DNA of 64,000 nt from Candidimonas sp. SYP-B2681 (GTDB taxonomy: Bacteria; Pseudomonadota; Gammaproteobacteria; Burkholderiales; Burkholderiaceae_B), in NCBI RefSeq assembly GCF_003971065.1, contig NZ_RYDV01000005.1:299045-363044 (forward strand). Reading direction: 5' to 3'. The notes under the pieces are model-generated. The model was not told where the DNA came from, ran no database searches, and saw nothing but the letters and a program-made list of their open reading frames with translations. Positions 1 to 8,677 of this stretch are shown here, piece by piece; within the stretch, counting starts at the first letter, position 1; the number at the start of each line of letters is the position of its first letter. The translations under genes and the position numbers were made by a program.

Positions 1-397
1 CCTGCAGTTCGGCGACGAGTGCCTCTTCCAGCCCTTGCGGACATGGGGTGAACACGGGAAAAATCTCGGCACGAGCCGACCCGTGCGAACGCGAAAGGCC
101 CCGACGCGGTTTTTCCCGAGCGTGTTCTTGCGTAGGCTGCGGCTGCGGTGTGCCAGCCTCGGGAATGGACTCGGTGGGATGACGCTTGCGCGACGGGGCC
201 GGCTTTTCCATGTTCGCTCGGCTAGTCACCACCGCTGCCGGCGCCTGTACATTACGCTGCTGTTCCCGCTGGCGTTCGATCTGCGCGACTTGTCGCGCTC
301 GTCCGCCTGCGCGCTTTCGGCGTTCGCCATCGGCAGGGGTAGATGGATCGACTTTTTTCTTCAGAGTGAGCGTCTTGCCCGTTTTGGCGTCGTTCAT
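1..397 (-). CDS. THUMP-domain class I SAM-dependent RNA methyltransferase (RlmL-like), N-terminal part only
   Basis: The reading frame opens with ATG at 397 and runs off the left edge after 132 residues. Residues 116-131 (FTPCPQGLEEALVAEL) match the start of the THUMP domain in the RlmL/YcbY family of 23S rRNA guanine-N2 methyltransferases. The methyltransferase domain itself lies outside the window. Residues 1-115 form a basic, Pro/Arg/Gln-rich tail beginning MNDAKTGKTLTLKKK, which looks disordered and may help bind RNA. The start lies 13 nt after the hemJ stop, so the gene is probably the last member of a leuS-lptE-holA-proA-hemJ run. The family call rests on the THUMP start alone; the exact rRNA target is unknown. 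Confidence 0.75.
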   Translation of the reverse strand, partial: MNDAKTGKTLTLKKKVDPSTPADGERRKRAGGRARQVAQIERQREQQRNVQAPAAVVTSRANMEKPAPSRKRHPTESIPEAGTPQPQPTQEHAREKPRRGLSRSHGSARAEIFPVFTPCPQGLEEALVAELQ

Positions 398-410
398 GGT
401 TCTATAGGGT

Positions 411-827
411 TTAAAAGGGTTTTGCTACGACTAAGGCAATAACGATCAGCAGCAAAATAACCGGTATTTCGTTGAACCATCGGTAGAACCGGTGGCTGTG
501 GGTATTGGTATCGTGCTCAAATTTCTTCAGCATGCGTCCGCAGGCCAGGTGGTAAATGATCAGCAATATCACCGCTGTCAGTTTGGCGTGCATCCAACCT
601 GACCCCATGCCTATCCCGTAGCCCAAGAACAGCCACAATCCAAATATCAAAGCCAGTATCGCCAGAGGCAGCATGAAGCGATACAGTCGGCGCGCCATGC
701 CAATCAGGCACGTTTTAGTGGAAGCGTCGTGCACTTGAGCAAGGTTGACGTAAATTCTGGGCAGATAGAACAAGCCTGCGAACCACGAGGTAACGAACAG
801 GATATGGAGGGTTTTAATCCAAAGCAT
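411..827 (-). CDS. hemJ: HemJ-type protoporphyrinogen IX oxidase (CopD/UPF0093 family)
   Basis: This 138-residue protein is almost all membrane, with four hydrophobic segments. It has the HemJ signature: His8 in the first helix (KTLHILFVTSWFAGLFYLPR) and the WMHAKL motif with His80 and Lys82. HemJ oxidises protoporphyrinogen IX to protoporphyrin IX in heme synthesis in bacteria lacking HemG and HemY; the two conserved histidines are thought to bind heme. The length is normal for the family. The start lies 4 nt after the proA stop, so the genes are probably co-transcribed, although their pathways are unrelated. Some databases call such proteins only 'CopD family'. Confidence 0.8.
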   Translation of the reverse strand: MLWIKTLHILFVTSWFAGLFYLPRIYVNLAQVHDASTKTCLIGMARRLYRFMLPLAILALIFGLWLFLGYGIGMGSGWMHAKLTAVILLIIYHLACGRMLKKFEHDTNTHSHRFYRWFNEIPVILLLIVIALVVAKPF

Positions 828-831
828 AGGG

Positions 832-2130
832 CTATCCGCGCAATTGGCCGTCGCCGGCGAGGACCCATTTCATTGTTGTCAGGCCTTCAAGCCCGACTGG
901 CCCGCGCGCGTGCAGGCGGTTAGTTGAAATTCCGATCTCGGCGCCGAGCCCATATTCGAAGCCGTCGGCGAAGCAGGTAGGCAGGTTCACGTATACGGAG
1001 CTGGAATCCACTTCGCGCTGGAAGCGGGTGGCTGCCTGCAAATTTTCGGTAACGATGGATTCAGTATGTTCCGAACTGTAAAGTGCAATATGGTCCATTG
1101 CTGCGTCAAGGCTATCAACCACGCGTATTGCCAGTATCGGCGCCAGGTATTCGGTTTTCCAGTCTTCTTCGGTGGCGCAAAGCGCCTGGGGCAATATGCT
1201 TCGGGTTCTATCGCATCCTCGCAGTTCAACGCCTTTTTCGGTAAGTGTTTGGGCCAGGCGCGGCAATAATTGAGCGGCAATGCTGGCATGAACCAACAGC
1301 GTTTCCATGGCACCGCAAATGCCGTAGCGATACGTTTTGGCGTTTACCGCTATGTCGTGAGCCTTATCCAGATCGGCGGCCTCGTCGACATAGATATGGC
1401 AGTTTCCATCCAGATGCTTGATTAAAGGTACTTTGGCTTCGGCGCTTAGCCGGGCGATAAGGCCTTTTCCGCCGCGAGGCACAATGACATCGATGAACTC
1501 GGTCATGGTAATAAGTTGGCCCACGGCGGCTCGATCGGTGGTGCCCACGACTTGCACGGCATGAGGCGGGAGGCCGGCATCGGCCAGGCCCTGCTGGATA
1601 ATCGCGCCCAATGCAATATTCGAGTGAAAAGCTTCGCTGCCGCCGCGCAAAATGGTGGCATTGCCCGATTTGAGGCACAGTGCAGCGGCATCGATCGTGA
1701 CGTTGGGTCGAGATTCGTAAATAATGCCAATGACGCCCAACGGTACACGCATCTGGGACACACGCATGCCGTTAGGCCGTATCGTTATTCCGTTCTGGCT
1801 TCCGATCGGATCGGGCATATCGGCGATTTGCAATAATCCGGTTGCCATGATGTCGATGGACTTATCGGTCAGTGTCAGCCGGTCAAGCAGAGCAGGGGCC
1901 AACTGATTGATCTGGGCTTGCGCGAGATCGCGTGCATTCTCTGCTTTTAGTTGTTCTTTTTGGTCGTGCAGACGACTGGCCATGGCCCTCAGCGCTTGCG
2001 CCTTGGCTTGACCAGAAGCGATCCGCATTTGTCTTGCGGCTAAGCGCGCCTGCTTTCCGAGAAGGTTCATATCGGAGGCATCTGGAGCGTTTTCGGCAAT
2101 GGTATTGCCTGAATAATTTTGTAGTGTCAT
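832..2130 (-). CDS. proA: gamma-glutamyl phosphate reductase (glutamate-5-semialdehyde dehydrogenase)
   Basis: The 432-residue protein belongs to the aldehyde dehydrogenase superfamily and is collinear with ProA, which reduces gamma-glutamyl phosphate to glutamate-5-semialdehyde with NADPH in proline synthesis. Visible signatures are the cofactor-domain stretch [20 protein letters not shown], the catalytic Cys at about residue 272 in [14 protein letters not shown], and the C-terminal [17 protein letters not shown]. It is slightly longer than the usual ~418 residues because of its N-terminus; Met21 is a possible alternative start. proB is not in the window. The gene sits 77 nt after holA and 4 nt before hemJ on the same strand. 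Confidence 0.95.
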   Translation of the reverse strand: MTLQNYSGNTIAENAPDASDMNLLGKQARLAARQMRIASGQAKAQALRAMASRLHDQKEQLKAENARDLAQAQINQLAPALLDRLTLTDKSIDIMATGLLQIADMPDPIGSQNGITIRPNGMRVSQMRVPLGVIGIIYESRPNVTIDAAALCLKSGNATILRGGSEAFHSNIALGAIIQQGLADAGLPPHAVQVVGTTDRAAVGQLITMTEFIDVIVPRGGKGLIARLSAEAKVPLIKHLDGNCHIYVDEAADLDKAHDIAVNAKTYRYGICGAMETLLVHASIAAQLLPRLAQTLTEKGVELRGCDRTRSILPQALCATEEDWKTEYLAPILAIRVVDSLDAAMDHIALYSSEHTESIVTENLQAATRFQREVDSSSVYVNLPTCFADGFEYGLGAEIGISTNRLHARGPVGLEGLTTMKWVLAGDGQLRG

Positions 2131-2207
2131 GGTAATGATGCAGAGTTTTGGCTTATACAGGAATTATCCCAGTATTCCGGGATTCCGTGGCAAGGGTTGG
2201 TGTAACG

Positions 2208-3266
2208 CTAACGGGAGGTACTTTTCGAGATGGCGATACGCAGCGCTAGCCGTCCGAGTTCTTCCCATGGGTCGGTCAGCCTACCCGGGACCTTCAGCCC
2301 TTTGATCAGCCGGTCGATATCGTGTGCATGTTGTACGGCGGCAGGCCACGTTTTTGCGGGGATGCGACTCAATGTCTGTCGCACCAAATGTTCGCGAGGC
2401 CCGAAAATTCGCTGGCGCCGCATTTCCGCCTGCAAATCCTGCCCTGCGGCCTGCGTCGCCGAAAGGCGGGCCAATACGCGGACCTCTTCGCCAATGGCCC
2501 ATAGTACAAGAGGCAGTGCCTCACCCTCGGCGCGCAGGCCCGCAAGTACGGTGAGTGCCTTGGCGGCGTTGCCCGAGAGCATGGCATCGCGCAAGCCGAA
2601 TACATCGTAACGAGCCACGTTGAGCACGGCTCTTTCTACATCGTTGGCGCTGATCTTGCCTTTCGGATACAGCAGCGCCAGCTTTTGCACTTCCTGGAAT
2701 GCAGCGAGAAGATTCCCTTCCACTTTGTCGGCCATCCATTCCAGCGTGCCGGTGTCCAGCTGTTGTTCCTGGCGTGCCAGGCGCTGGCCAATCCACCGGG
2801 GCAGCTGTGCCCTGTCTACACTGCTTATTTCTACCCAGGTTCCCGCTTGTTCGAGACCCTGACACCACTTCGTGTTTCGCGTGGTCTTATCCAGACGGGG
2901 CAGGGTGATGATCATCATGGTATCGGCCAGCGTTCCGTGCTGGACCATACCGGAGAGCTTAAGCAGCGTATCACCACCGAGCTTGCCGGGCTTGCCTGTA
3001 GGCACCGCCACATCGACTAGCCTGCGATCGCCAAAAAGTGAAACGTTTTGAGTCGCAGCAATGACGGCAGACCAATCGCTGCGTGCATCCAGTATCAAGC
3101 TGATGCGCTCGCCATAGCCAGCTCGTACGGCGCCAGCACGAAGGGCGTCGACCGTCTCGATGACCAAGAGCGGTTCGTCGCCCGAAACGATGTAAAGACT
3201 GTCGAGCTGCGGCGGTGTCTTGGTTAACTGCTGTGCAAGACTGTCGGAATCCAGGCGGCGTCCCAT
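2208..3266 (-). CDS. holA: DNA polymerase III subunit delta
   Basis: HolA opens the beta sliding clamp within the clamp-loader complex. The frame is open from 3338, but I place the start at ATG 3266 (352 residues, MGRRLDSDSLAQQL). It lies 4 nt after the lptE stop, and the extra upstream residues overlap lptE and look unlike HolA. The sequence shows the delta-subunit N-terminal fold (LYIVSGDEPLLVIETVDALR), the stretch TLPRLDKTTRNTKWCQGLEQAGTWVEI, and the helical collar region with WMADKVEGNLLAAFQEVQKLALLYP. The position directly after leuS-lptE is the standard order in gammaproteobacteria and betaproteobacteria. Confidence 0.93.
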   Translation of the reverse strand: MGRRLDSDSLAQQLTKTPPQLDSLYIVSGDEPLLVIETVDALRAGAVRAGYGERISLILDARSDWSAVIAATQNVSLFGDRRLVDVAVPTGKPGKLGGDTLLKLSGMVQHGTLADTMMIITLPRLDKTTRNTKWCQGLEQAGTWVEISSVDRAQLPRWIGQRLARQEQQLDTGTLEWMADKVEGNLLAAFQEVQKLALLYPKGKISANDVERAVLNVARYDVFGLRDAMLSGNAAKALTVLAGLRAEGEALPLVLWAIGEEVRVLARLSATQAAGQDLQAEMRRQRIFGPREHLVRQTLSRIPAKTWPAAVQHAHDIDRLIKGLKVPGRLTDPWEELGRLALRIAISKSTSR

Positions 3267-3270
3267 AGCC

Positions 3271-3942
3271 CTATCGCGTGCCAGCGCCCGGGTCGATCTG
3301 CGGGATGCTCCATGGAGTTGGAACCGCGGTAGGATCAATTGGAGGCAGCGGCGCCGTACTGGCCGGAGTCTCTTCTACAGGCTGCGACCCGGCATCGGCG
3401 AAGGCATTGGCGACATCGGGCGAAGCCAGATGCCGAACTACACGATCAATCATGGATTGTTGCATTGCCTGGAAAATAGTGGCGATTTCACCCTGCTTGG
3501 CTTGAACAATGGAGTCGTCGTATGGAATCTCCCGGACTGACCGCAAGGTCGTCGGCGGCAAGATAATGTGACCCTTGGCATCGGTAAGCTGAAATACGAA
3601 TTCAAGGTTCAACTCGTATTCTTCGACGCGACCTTGTGCGTCGATGGAAAGTTCTCGCAAGAATTGATTATTGGCCAACTGGATAAGCTTGGCCTGTGCA
3701 TCGGCGGCCTCTTCCACGAATCGTGTGCGGGGCGAACTAGCGATAATGGCGCGACGCATGCCCGCCCCGAAGGCGGAGTTCTGGCCGATGTTGGTGTACA
3801 GAGTGGTAAAAGGCAGGGGTGAGACGCCTTTCATTTTGAAGCCACAAGCCGCCAATAGCAAGAAAATCGCTATGCAGGCGAGCCCGCGTAAGCAATGTTG
3901 CGTGGACAAGGTAAGCGAGGGCTTCAACGTTGGGCTTTGCAT
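3271..3942 (-). CDS. lptE: LPS-assembly lipoprotein LptE
   Basis: LptE is the outer-membrane lipoprotein that plugs and stabilises LptD during LPS insertion. The start is set at ATG 3942, 7 nt after the leuS stop, giving 223 residues; the longer open frame overlaps leuS. The N-terminus has a signal peptide (CLRGLACIAIFLLLAACGFKMKG) ending in the lipobox LLAAC. The body contains the LptE-like core (LPFTTLYTNIGQNSAFGAGMRRAI and QFLRELSIDAQGRVEEYELNLEFVFQL). The C-terminal ~45 residues are rich in Pro, Ala and Thr, as is common in betaproteobacterial LptE. Close spacing to leuS and holA indicates one operon. Confidence 0.9.
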   Translation of the reverse strand: MQSPTLKPSLTLSTQHCLRGLACIAIFLLLAACGFKMKGVSPLPFTTLYTNIGQNSAFGAGMRRAIIASSPRTRFVEEAADAQAKLIQLANNQFLRELSIDAQGRVEEYELNLEFVFQLTDAKGHIILPPTTLRSVREIPYDDSIVQAKQGEIATIFQAMQQSMIDRVVRHLASPDVANAFADAGSQPVEETPASTAPLPPIDPTAVPTPWSIPQIDPGAGTR

Positions 3943-3949
3943 GCCTGAA

Positions 3950-6607
3950 TTATCCGACAATGTTAACGAGTTTACCGGGCACGACAATAACCCGTTTGGG
4001 CTGACGGCCCTCAAGATACTTATGTGTAGCGTCGTGAGCCGCCGCGAGTTGTTCGATTTGTTCTTTCGTCGCGCCATTGGCGACCTTGATGGCACCGCGT
4101 AACTTGCCGTTGATTTGCAGAACCAGTTCGATTTCGTCAGCAATCAATGCCGCCTCATCAACGACAGGCCACGGGGCGTCGAGCAGGTCGCCGTAGGTTC
4201 GATCAAAACCGAGATCTTGCCAGAGCTGCCAGGTAATATGAGGAACCACGGGGTAGAGAACCCGCAACAGGATGGAAATTGTCTCGGACAATGCCCGCTT
4301 GGCAACAGCAGTGTCTGGCAGTGCAGCGGATTCCAGCGTGTTAAGCATTTTCATGCTGGTGGAAACGACCGTGTTGTACTGGATGCGCTGATAATCGTAG
4401 TCGGCCAGTTTAAGCAGGTTATAGATCTCGCGGCGCAGTGTCTTGGATGCCGCGTCGGCATCCGACCAGGCGCCGTCGCCACCGGTGACGCTTTCTATGG
4501 CGCCGCGACTGTTGTAGCAAAAAGACCATAGGCGCCGCAAATAACGATGGGCGCCGTCGACACCGGAATCCGACCATTCAAGCGTCTGTTCTGGCGGACT
4601 GGCAAACATGACAAAGAGTCGGGCGGTGTCGGCGCCCATGGAATCAATCAGCGATTGCGGATCGACGCCATTGTTCTTGGACTTCGACATGGTACCCATG
4701 CCGCCGTATTCCACAGAACTGCCGTCCGAAAGGAGCCGCGCGGTGGTGATGACCCCTTTGGCGTCGTAAATATTCTCGACCTCTTCAGGCCAAAAGTATT
4801 CGACTGCACCCTGTTCGGTTTTGCGCGAATAGATGTGATTCAGCACCATGCCCTGGCAAAGGAGGCGAGTGAAGGGTTCGTCGAACTTGACAAGGCCCAT
4901 GTCACGCATGACCCGCGTCCAGAATCGCGCATACAGCAAATGCAAAACAGCATGCTCGATGCCGCCGATGTACTGGTCCATAGGCATCCAGTAGTCGTTG
5001 CGTTCATCGACCATGGCAGCGTCGTTACCGGCCGACGTATAGCGCATGAAGTACCAGGACGAATCGACGAAAGTGTCCATGGTGTCTGTTTCGCGCCGAG
5101 CCGCTATGCCACATTTGGGGCAATGACATGACAGAAACGCCTCGTTCTTGGTCAGCGGATTGCCGCTGCCATCGGGAATTAGATTGTCGGGAAGTACGAC
5201 AGGCAAATCTTTCTCGGGTACCGGGACGGGACCGCAATCGGGACAGTGAATAATGGGGATCGGTGTACCCCAGTAGCGCTGTCTTGATATGCCCCAGTCG
5301 CGCAGGCGCCAGGTCGTTTTTTTCTCGCCCAGGTCTTTGGCTGCCAGGTCGGCAGCTACCGCGTCAACGGCGGCCGATGGCGTCAGGCCGTCGTACTTGC
5401 CTGAGTTGATCGTGCGACCTTGTTGTTTGTCGCCATACCAATCTTGCCACTGCCGGGTGGAGTAGGTCTTTCCTTCGACGGCAATGACGTCCTGAATGGG
5501 CAGACTGTATTTAATGGCAAAGGCAAAATCACGCTCATCGTGGCCCGGCACACCCATGACGGCACCATCGCCGTAGCTCATGAGCACATAGTTCCCGACC
5601 CAGACCGGGACAGGTTTGCCCGTGAGGGGATGTGCGACGGACAGGCCCGTAGGCATGCCCTCTTTTTCGCGCGTAGCCAGTTCGACTTCGGTGGTTCCGC
5701 CTTGCTTGCACGACTCAATAAACGACGCCAGTGCAGGATTGCTTGCTGCCGCGTGCATGGCCAGCGGATGTTCGGGGGCAACGGCACAGAAAGTGACGCC
5801 CATGATAGTGTCGGCGCGTGTCGTAAATACGTACATGCGGCCGTCTTGTATCAGTTTTCCGTTCTCGTCTTTGATGTCGTGGGGAAAAGCGAAGCGCACG
5901 CCTTCGCTTTTTCCGATCCAGTTTTCCTGCATCAGGCGGACCCGCTCGGGCCAGCCAGGCAAGCCGGATTTCACGTTTTCGAGCAGCTCTTCGGCGTAGT
6001 CAGTGATGCGCAAATAATAGCCGGGGATTTCCCGCTTTTCGACTGGCGCGCCCGATCGCCAACCCCGGCCATCGATAACCTGCTCGTTGGCCAATACCGT
6101 CTGGTCGACCGGATCCCAATTGACAACTTGAGTCTTGCGGTAAGCAATGCCTTTGTCCAGCATCTTAAGAAAAAGCCATTGGTTCCACTTGTAATACTTT
6201 GGATCGCACGCGCACATTTCCCGCGACCAGTCGACTGCCAGACCCATCGCCTTCATTTGTTTTTTCATGTAGGCGATGTTGTCGTACGTCCATTTGGCGG
6301 GAGGTACGCGGGACTTGATGGCGGCGTTTTCCGCCGGCATGCCAAAGGCATCCCACCCCATGGGCATCAGCACGTTATAACCGCGCATCCGCAATTGGCG
6401 CGTCATCATGTCATTGATGGTGTAGTTGCGGACATGACCCATGTGCAGCTTGCCACTTGGGTAGGGCAACATCGAACAAGCGTAGAACTTTGGCTTGGGC
6501 GAGCCATCGGCTGCCAAGGCGTTTTCTGTGACACGGTATGCGTCGCGTTCCTGCCAATTTTGATGGGAAGCTTGCTCGACGGCGTTGGGGTTATAACGTT
6601 CCTGCAT
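3950..6607 (-). CDS. leuS: leucyl-tRNA synthetase
   Basis: LeuS charges tRNA-Leu and edits mischarged products. I set the start at ATG 6607 (885 residues, [12 protein letters not shown]), the family's conserved N-terminus. The first ATG in the frame (6646) overlaps a TATAAT box and so would lie upstream of the likely transcription start. Visible motifs are the HIGH-type [17 protein letters not shown] near residue 50, the CP1 editing domain ([23 protein letters not shown]), and the KMSKS-type [16 protein letters not shown] four-Cys zinc-like motif (HCPDCGP ... CHCPKCG) lies in the middle. It leads the leuS-lptE-holA operon. Confidence 0.97.
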   Translation of the reverse strand: MQERYNPNAVEQASHQNWQERDAYRVTENALAADGSPKPKFYACSMLPYPSGKLHMGHVRNYTINDMMTRQLRMRGYNVLMPMGWDAFGMPAENAAIKSRVPPAKWTYDNIAYMKKQMKAMGLAVDWSREMCACDPKYYKWNQWLFLKMLDKGIAYRKTQVVNWDPVDQTVLANEQVIDGRGWRSGAPVEKREIPGYYLRITDYAEELLENVKSGLPGWPERVRLMQENWIGKSEGVRFAFPHDIKDENGKLIQDGRMYVFTTRADTIMGVTFCAVAPEHPLAMHAAASNPALASFIESCKQGGTTEVELATREKEGMPTGLSVAHPLTGKPVPVWVGNYVLMSYGDGAVMGVPGHDERDFAFAIKYSLPIQDVIAVEGKTYSTRQWQDWYGDKQQGRTINSGKYDGLTPSAAVDAVAADLAAKDLGEKKTTWRLRDWGISRQRYWGTPIPIIHCPDCGPVPVPEKDLPVVLPDNLIPDGSGNPLTKNEAFLSCHCPKCGIAARRETDTMDTFVDSSWYFMRYTSAGNDAAMVDERNDYWMPMDQYIGGIEHAVLHLLYARFWTRVMRDMGLVKFDEPFTRLLCQGMVLNHIYSRKTEQGAVEYFWPEEVENIYDAKGVITTARLLSDGSSVEYGGMGTMSKSKNNGVDPQSLIDSMGADTARLFVMFASPPEQTLEWSDSGVDGAHRYLRRLWSFCYNSRGAIESVTGGDGAWSDADAASKTLRREIYNLLKLADYDYQRIQYNTVVSTSMKMLNTLESAALPDTAVAKRALSETISILLRVLYPVVPHITWQLWQDLGFDRTYGDLLDAPWPVVDEAALIADEIELVLQINGKLRGAIKVANGATKEQIEQLAAAHDATHKYLEGRQPKRVIVVPGKLVNIVG

Positions 6608-6644
6608 AAGATCCGGTATCTGTGATTGGTTGCGCAAACCGTAC

Positions 6645-6650
6645 ATTATA
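6645..6650 (-). promoter_or_regulatory. -10 element of the leuS operon promoter
   Basis: A perfect TATAAT reads on the minus strand 38 nt upstream of the chosen leuS start. No good -35 hexamer is visible at the usual distance. A start of transcription near 6638 would give a leader of about 30 nt and would exclude the upstream ATG at 6646. Confidence 0.55.
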
Positions 6651-6701
6651 GAATGCCTGATACAAAGACACTTTTTTGTGCGGAAAGTAGGGGGAAATAA
6701 A

Positions 6702-6725
6702 AAAACCCTGCCGGAGCAGGGTTTT
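6702..6725 (-). terminator. Rho-independent terminator of rpmB-rpmG
   Basis: On the minus strand a perfect 10-bp stem (AAAACCCTGC paired with GCAGGGTTTT) closes a TCCG loop and is followed by a T-rich run (TTTTTTTATTT counting the stem end). It lies 89 nt past the rpmG stop and upstream of the leuS promoter, so it separates the two units. Confidence 0.9.
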
Positions 6726-6728
6726 CAC

Positions 6729-6739
6729 AAGGAGCTAAA
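6729..6739 (-). promoter_or_regulatory. anti-Shine-Dalgarno element in the rpmG 3' UTR
   Basis: In the rpmG transcript this stretch reads UUUAGCUCCUU, the exact complement of AAGGAGCUAAA at 6984-6994, which is the rpmG ribosome-binding site and spacer (ATG at 6982). The 11-bp match could pair the 3' UTR with the translation start of the same mRNA. The complementarity is seen directly; any regulatory role is inferred. Confidence 0.55.
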
Positions 6740-6753
6740 TAAAATCAGCGCTT

Positions 6754-6810
6754 GCCAGAGATTCCGGCCGGGCCAGGCCGGTTCCGAGCACAGCGCGTGC
6801 GCGCTCTGGC
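6754..6810 (-). other. structured 3' UTR segment after rpmG
   Basis: Between the rpmG stop and the terminator lies a GC-rich segment bounded by inverted arms GCCAGAG (6754-6760) and CTCTGGC (6804-6810). Inside is a perfect hairpin CCGGCC/GGCCGG (6764-6769 with 6776-6781) and a competing AGCGC/GCGCT hairpin (6792-6796 with 6801-6805). It could fold as a branched structure. It may form part of a 3'-UTR-derived small RNA with the element at 6729-6739 and the terminator; this is inferred from structure only. Confidence 0.45.
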
Positions 6811-6814
6811 CGCT

Positions 6815-6982
6815 TTATTTAAGCTTCATTTCCTTGTAGTCAACGTGCTTGCGAGCTACTGGATCAAATTTTTTGATCAGCATCTTTTCAGGCATGTTGC
6901 GTTTGTTCTTGGTGGTCGTGTAGAAGTGACCCGTGCCGGCGGTGGATTCGAGTTTGATCTTCTCGCGTATACCTTTTGCCAT
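6815..6982 (-). CDS. rpmG: 50S ribosomal protein L33
   Basis: This 55-residue basic protein ([20 protein letters not shown]...[11 protein letters not shown]) is a complete L33 of the bacterial large subunit. It lacks the CxxC pairs, so it is the zinc-free type. A strong ribosome-binding site (AAGGAG, 7 nt before ATG 6982) sets the start. It is the second gene of rpmB-rpmG, 32 nt after rpmB. The 3' UTR is long and structured for so short a gene and contains a perfect complement of the ribosome-binding site. Confidence 0.97.
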   Translation of the reverse strand: MAKGIREKIKLESTAGTGHFYTTTKNKRNMPEKMLIKKFDPVARKHVDYKEMKLK

Positions 6983-7014
6983 GTTTAGCTCCTTAAGATT
7001 AAATCGCGAGCGGC

Positions 7015-7251
7015 TTACGCACGCACGCCGCGGGCACGCAGGTCGGCCAGAACGGAGTCGATACCGTTCTTGTCGATAGTGCGCAGTGCGTGAGCCGAAA
7101 TACGCAGGCGAACCCAGCGGTTTTCGCTCTCGACCCAGAAGCGGCGAGATTGCAGGTTAGGTAAAAAGCGACGCTTGGTTTTATTGTTCGCGTGCGAAAC
7201 ATTGTTGCCCACCATCGGGCCTTTGCCGGTAACTTGGCATACACGTGCCAT
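7015..7251 (-). CDS. rpmB: 50S ribosomal protein L28
   Basis: The 78-residue product ([20 protein letters not shown]...[12 protein letters not shown]) is a full-length L28 of the 50S subunit, with the typical start [10 protein letters not shown] and the [18 protein letters not shown] core. ATG 7251 is preceded by AAGGGG at a good distance. It is first in the rpmB-rpmG operon, read from the promoter at 7339-7368. Confidence 0.97.
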   Translation of the reverse strand: MARVCQVTGKGPMVGNNVSHANNKTKRRFLPNLQSRRFWVESENRWVRLRISAHALRTIDKNGIDSVLADLRARGVRA

Positions 7252-7338
7252 GGTAATACCCCTTGATAATTTGCTTGATTCGGCCCCGCAACATAAAAAA
7301 GCGGTAAAGACAATGACCGTGGATCTGTAAAGCCTGAC

Positions 7339-7368
7339 ATTCTAATACGAAATAGACACCTAAATCAA
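7339..7368 (-). promoter_or_regulatory. candidate sigma-70 promoter of rpmB-rpmG
   Basis: On the minus strand TTGATT (7363-7368) and TAGAAT (7339-7344) are separated by 18 nt. They match the -35 and -10 consensus at 4/6 and 5/6. The implied leader of rpmB is about 80 nt. The -35 box overlaps the stop codon of the upstream transporter gene. Confidence 0.45.
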
Positions 7369-8573
7369 GTCGCTTTCAAGGCTATGCGGCCGAATAACCA
7401 CGACAAACAGGCGCATATTGCCAGGATGCCTGTGAGAGGTAAAGGCGAGGCGGTTTGCCAGATGCTGACTGTTAAACCAGCGCTTGCACCGCATAGCATT
7501 TGTAAAGTGCCCATAAGTGCCGAGGCGACGCCTAAGCGCTTGCCTTGTTCGGTCAGGGCCAATGCTGCTGCGTTCGGATTGACGAAGCCTTGGCTGGCCA
7601 TAAAGCCCACCAAGCACAGCATTAAGGATAGTAACGTAATTACGCCGAGAATGGTCAGGAGCAACGCCGTCATGGTCATGGCGACCAGCGAAATCTGCGC
7701 TCTTCTAAGCAGCGTTTCAGGACTAAGGCGATTCAATAAGCGAGCGCTGACTTGAGCGGCCACGATAAGGGCTGCAGCATTGATGCCGAATAACAGGCCG
7801 AAATATTGCGGCGCCACGTTGAAGACTTCAATAAAGACACGAGGTGATCCAGCGATATAGGCGAACATTCCTGCGGAGCCGAAACCGCCGGCCAGAGTGA
7901 AGCACATGAATTGTCTGTGGCGCAGCAAAGCCCGGTAGTTGCGCGCAATGATCTTCATACCCAAAGGAATGACGCGATCCGGGTTAAGGGTCTCCTTCAT
8001 GGTCATGACTACGCTGATCAGTAGTAAGGTAGCGCAGGCGGTCATGATGCCGAAAATGCCGCGCCAACTGCCGAAGGTAAGAATCTGTCCTCCCAGGATG
8101 GGCGCCAAAATAGGTGTTACCCCCATAACCAGCATCAAGATAGAGAGCGCCTTCGAAGCGTCGCGGGTGTCGAAATTATCGCGAATGACGGCACGCGGTA
8201 TGACGAGCCCCGCGGCTCCGCCGAAAGCTTGGGCAATCCGCCATAAGGTCAGGTGTTCGATATCGCTGGTAAATGCGCAACCCATGGACGCCACGATAAA
8301 GATGAGCAGTCCTGCAATAAGAGGTTTTTTGCGGCCATAACGGTCGGCGATGGGGCCATAGAACAGCTGTGCCATGGCCAGGCCGAATAAATAGCTGGCC
8401 AATGTGCGTTCGACCCGACCGGGAGTCGTTCCCAGCCCTTGTGCGATGGCCGGAAAGGCCGGGAGATACATGTCGATGGCAAGTGGGCCTAATGCGGTCA
8501 ATAGGCCCATCAGAATGAGCCAGCGCGGTATGACGGTCAGAGAGCTCGAAGCAGTCGGCATGTATCGAAACAT
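7365..8573 (-). CDS. Bcr/CflA family multidrug efflux MFS transporter
   Basis: The 402-residue protein has 12 hydrophobic segments and the drug:H+ antiporter signatures of the Bcr/CflA group: LTALGPLAIDMYLPAFPAIAQ in helix 1, the loop motif GPIADRYGRKKPLIAG, and a motif-C-like GVTPILAPILGGQIL. Such proteins export drugs such as bicyclomycin, chloramphenicol or sulfonamides across the inner membrane; the substrate here is unknown. Met1 (8573) and Met5 (8561) are both possible starts. It is the distal gene of no obvious operon and ends just before the rpmB promoter. Confidence 0.88.
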   Translation of the reverse strand: MFRYMPTASSSLTVIPRWLILMGLLTALGPLAIDMYLPAFPAIAQGLGTTPGRVERTLASYLFGLAMAQLFYGPIADRYGRKKPLIAGLLIFIVASMGCAFTSDIEHLTLWRIAQAFGGAAGLVIPRAVIRDNFDTRDASKALSILMLVMGVTPILAPILGGQILTFGSWRGIFGIMTACATLLLISVVMTMKETLNPDRVIPLGMKIIARNYRALLRHRQFMCFTLAGGFGSAGMFAYIAGSPRVFIEVFNVAPQYFGLLFGINAAALIVAAQVSARLLNRLSPETLLRRAQISLVAMTMTALLLTILGVITLLSLMLCLVGFMASQGFVNPNAAALALTEQGKRLGVASALMGTLQMLCGASAGLTVSIWQTASPLPLTGILAICACLSWLFGRIALKAT

Positions 8574-8677
8574 TCGTAATCGAGTCTGATCTTAGCACGG
8601 CCGAAACTGGCGTTTCTTTCTCGGCCAATATGTGGCACTATTTTAGCTAACGATGGTTTCAATATAGGGAGTCCACC

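Noticed and set aside
35..442. 135-residue plus-strand frame at the left edge
   Set aside because: Arg-rich, low-quality sequence opposite the methyltransferase gene, whose THUMP start is recognisable on the minus strand.
5420..6625. 401-residue open frame on the plus strand opposite leuS
   Set aside because: It is a mirror of the leuS coding sequence, has no ribosome-binding site or recognisable domain, and leuS is certain.
6607..6660. T-box or leucine attenuator before leuS
   Set aside because: The leader from the -10 box is only about 30 nt and has no leader peptide or T-box elements.
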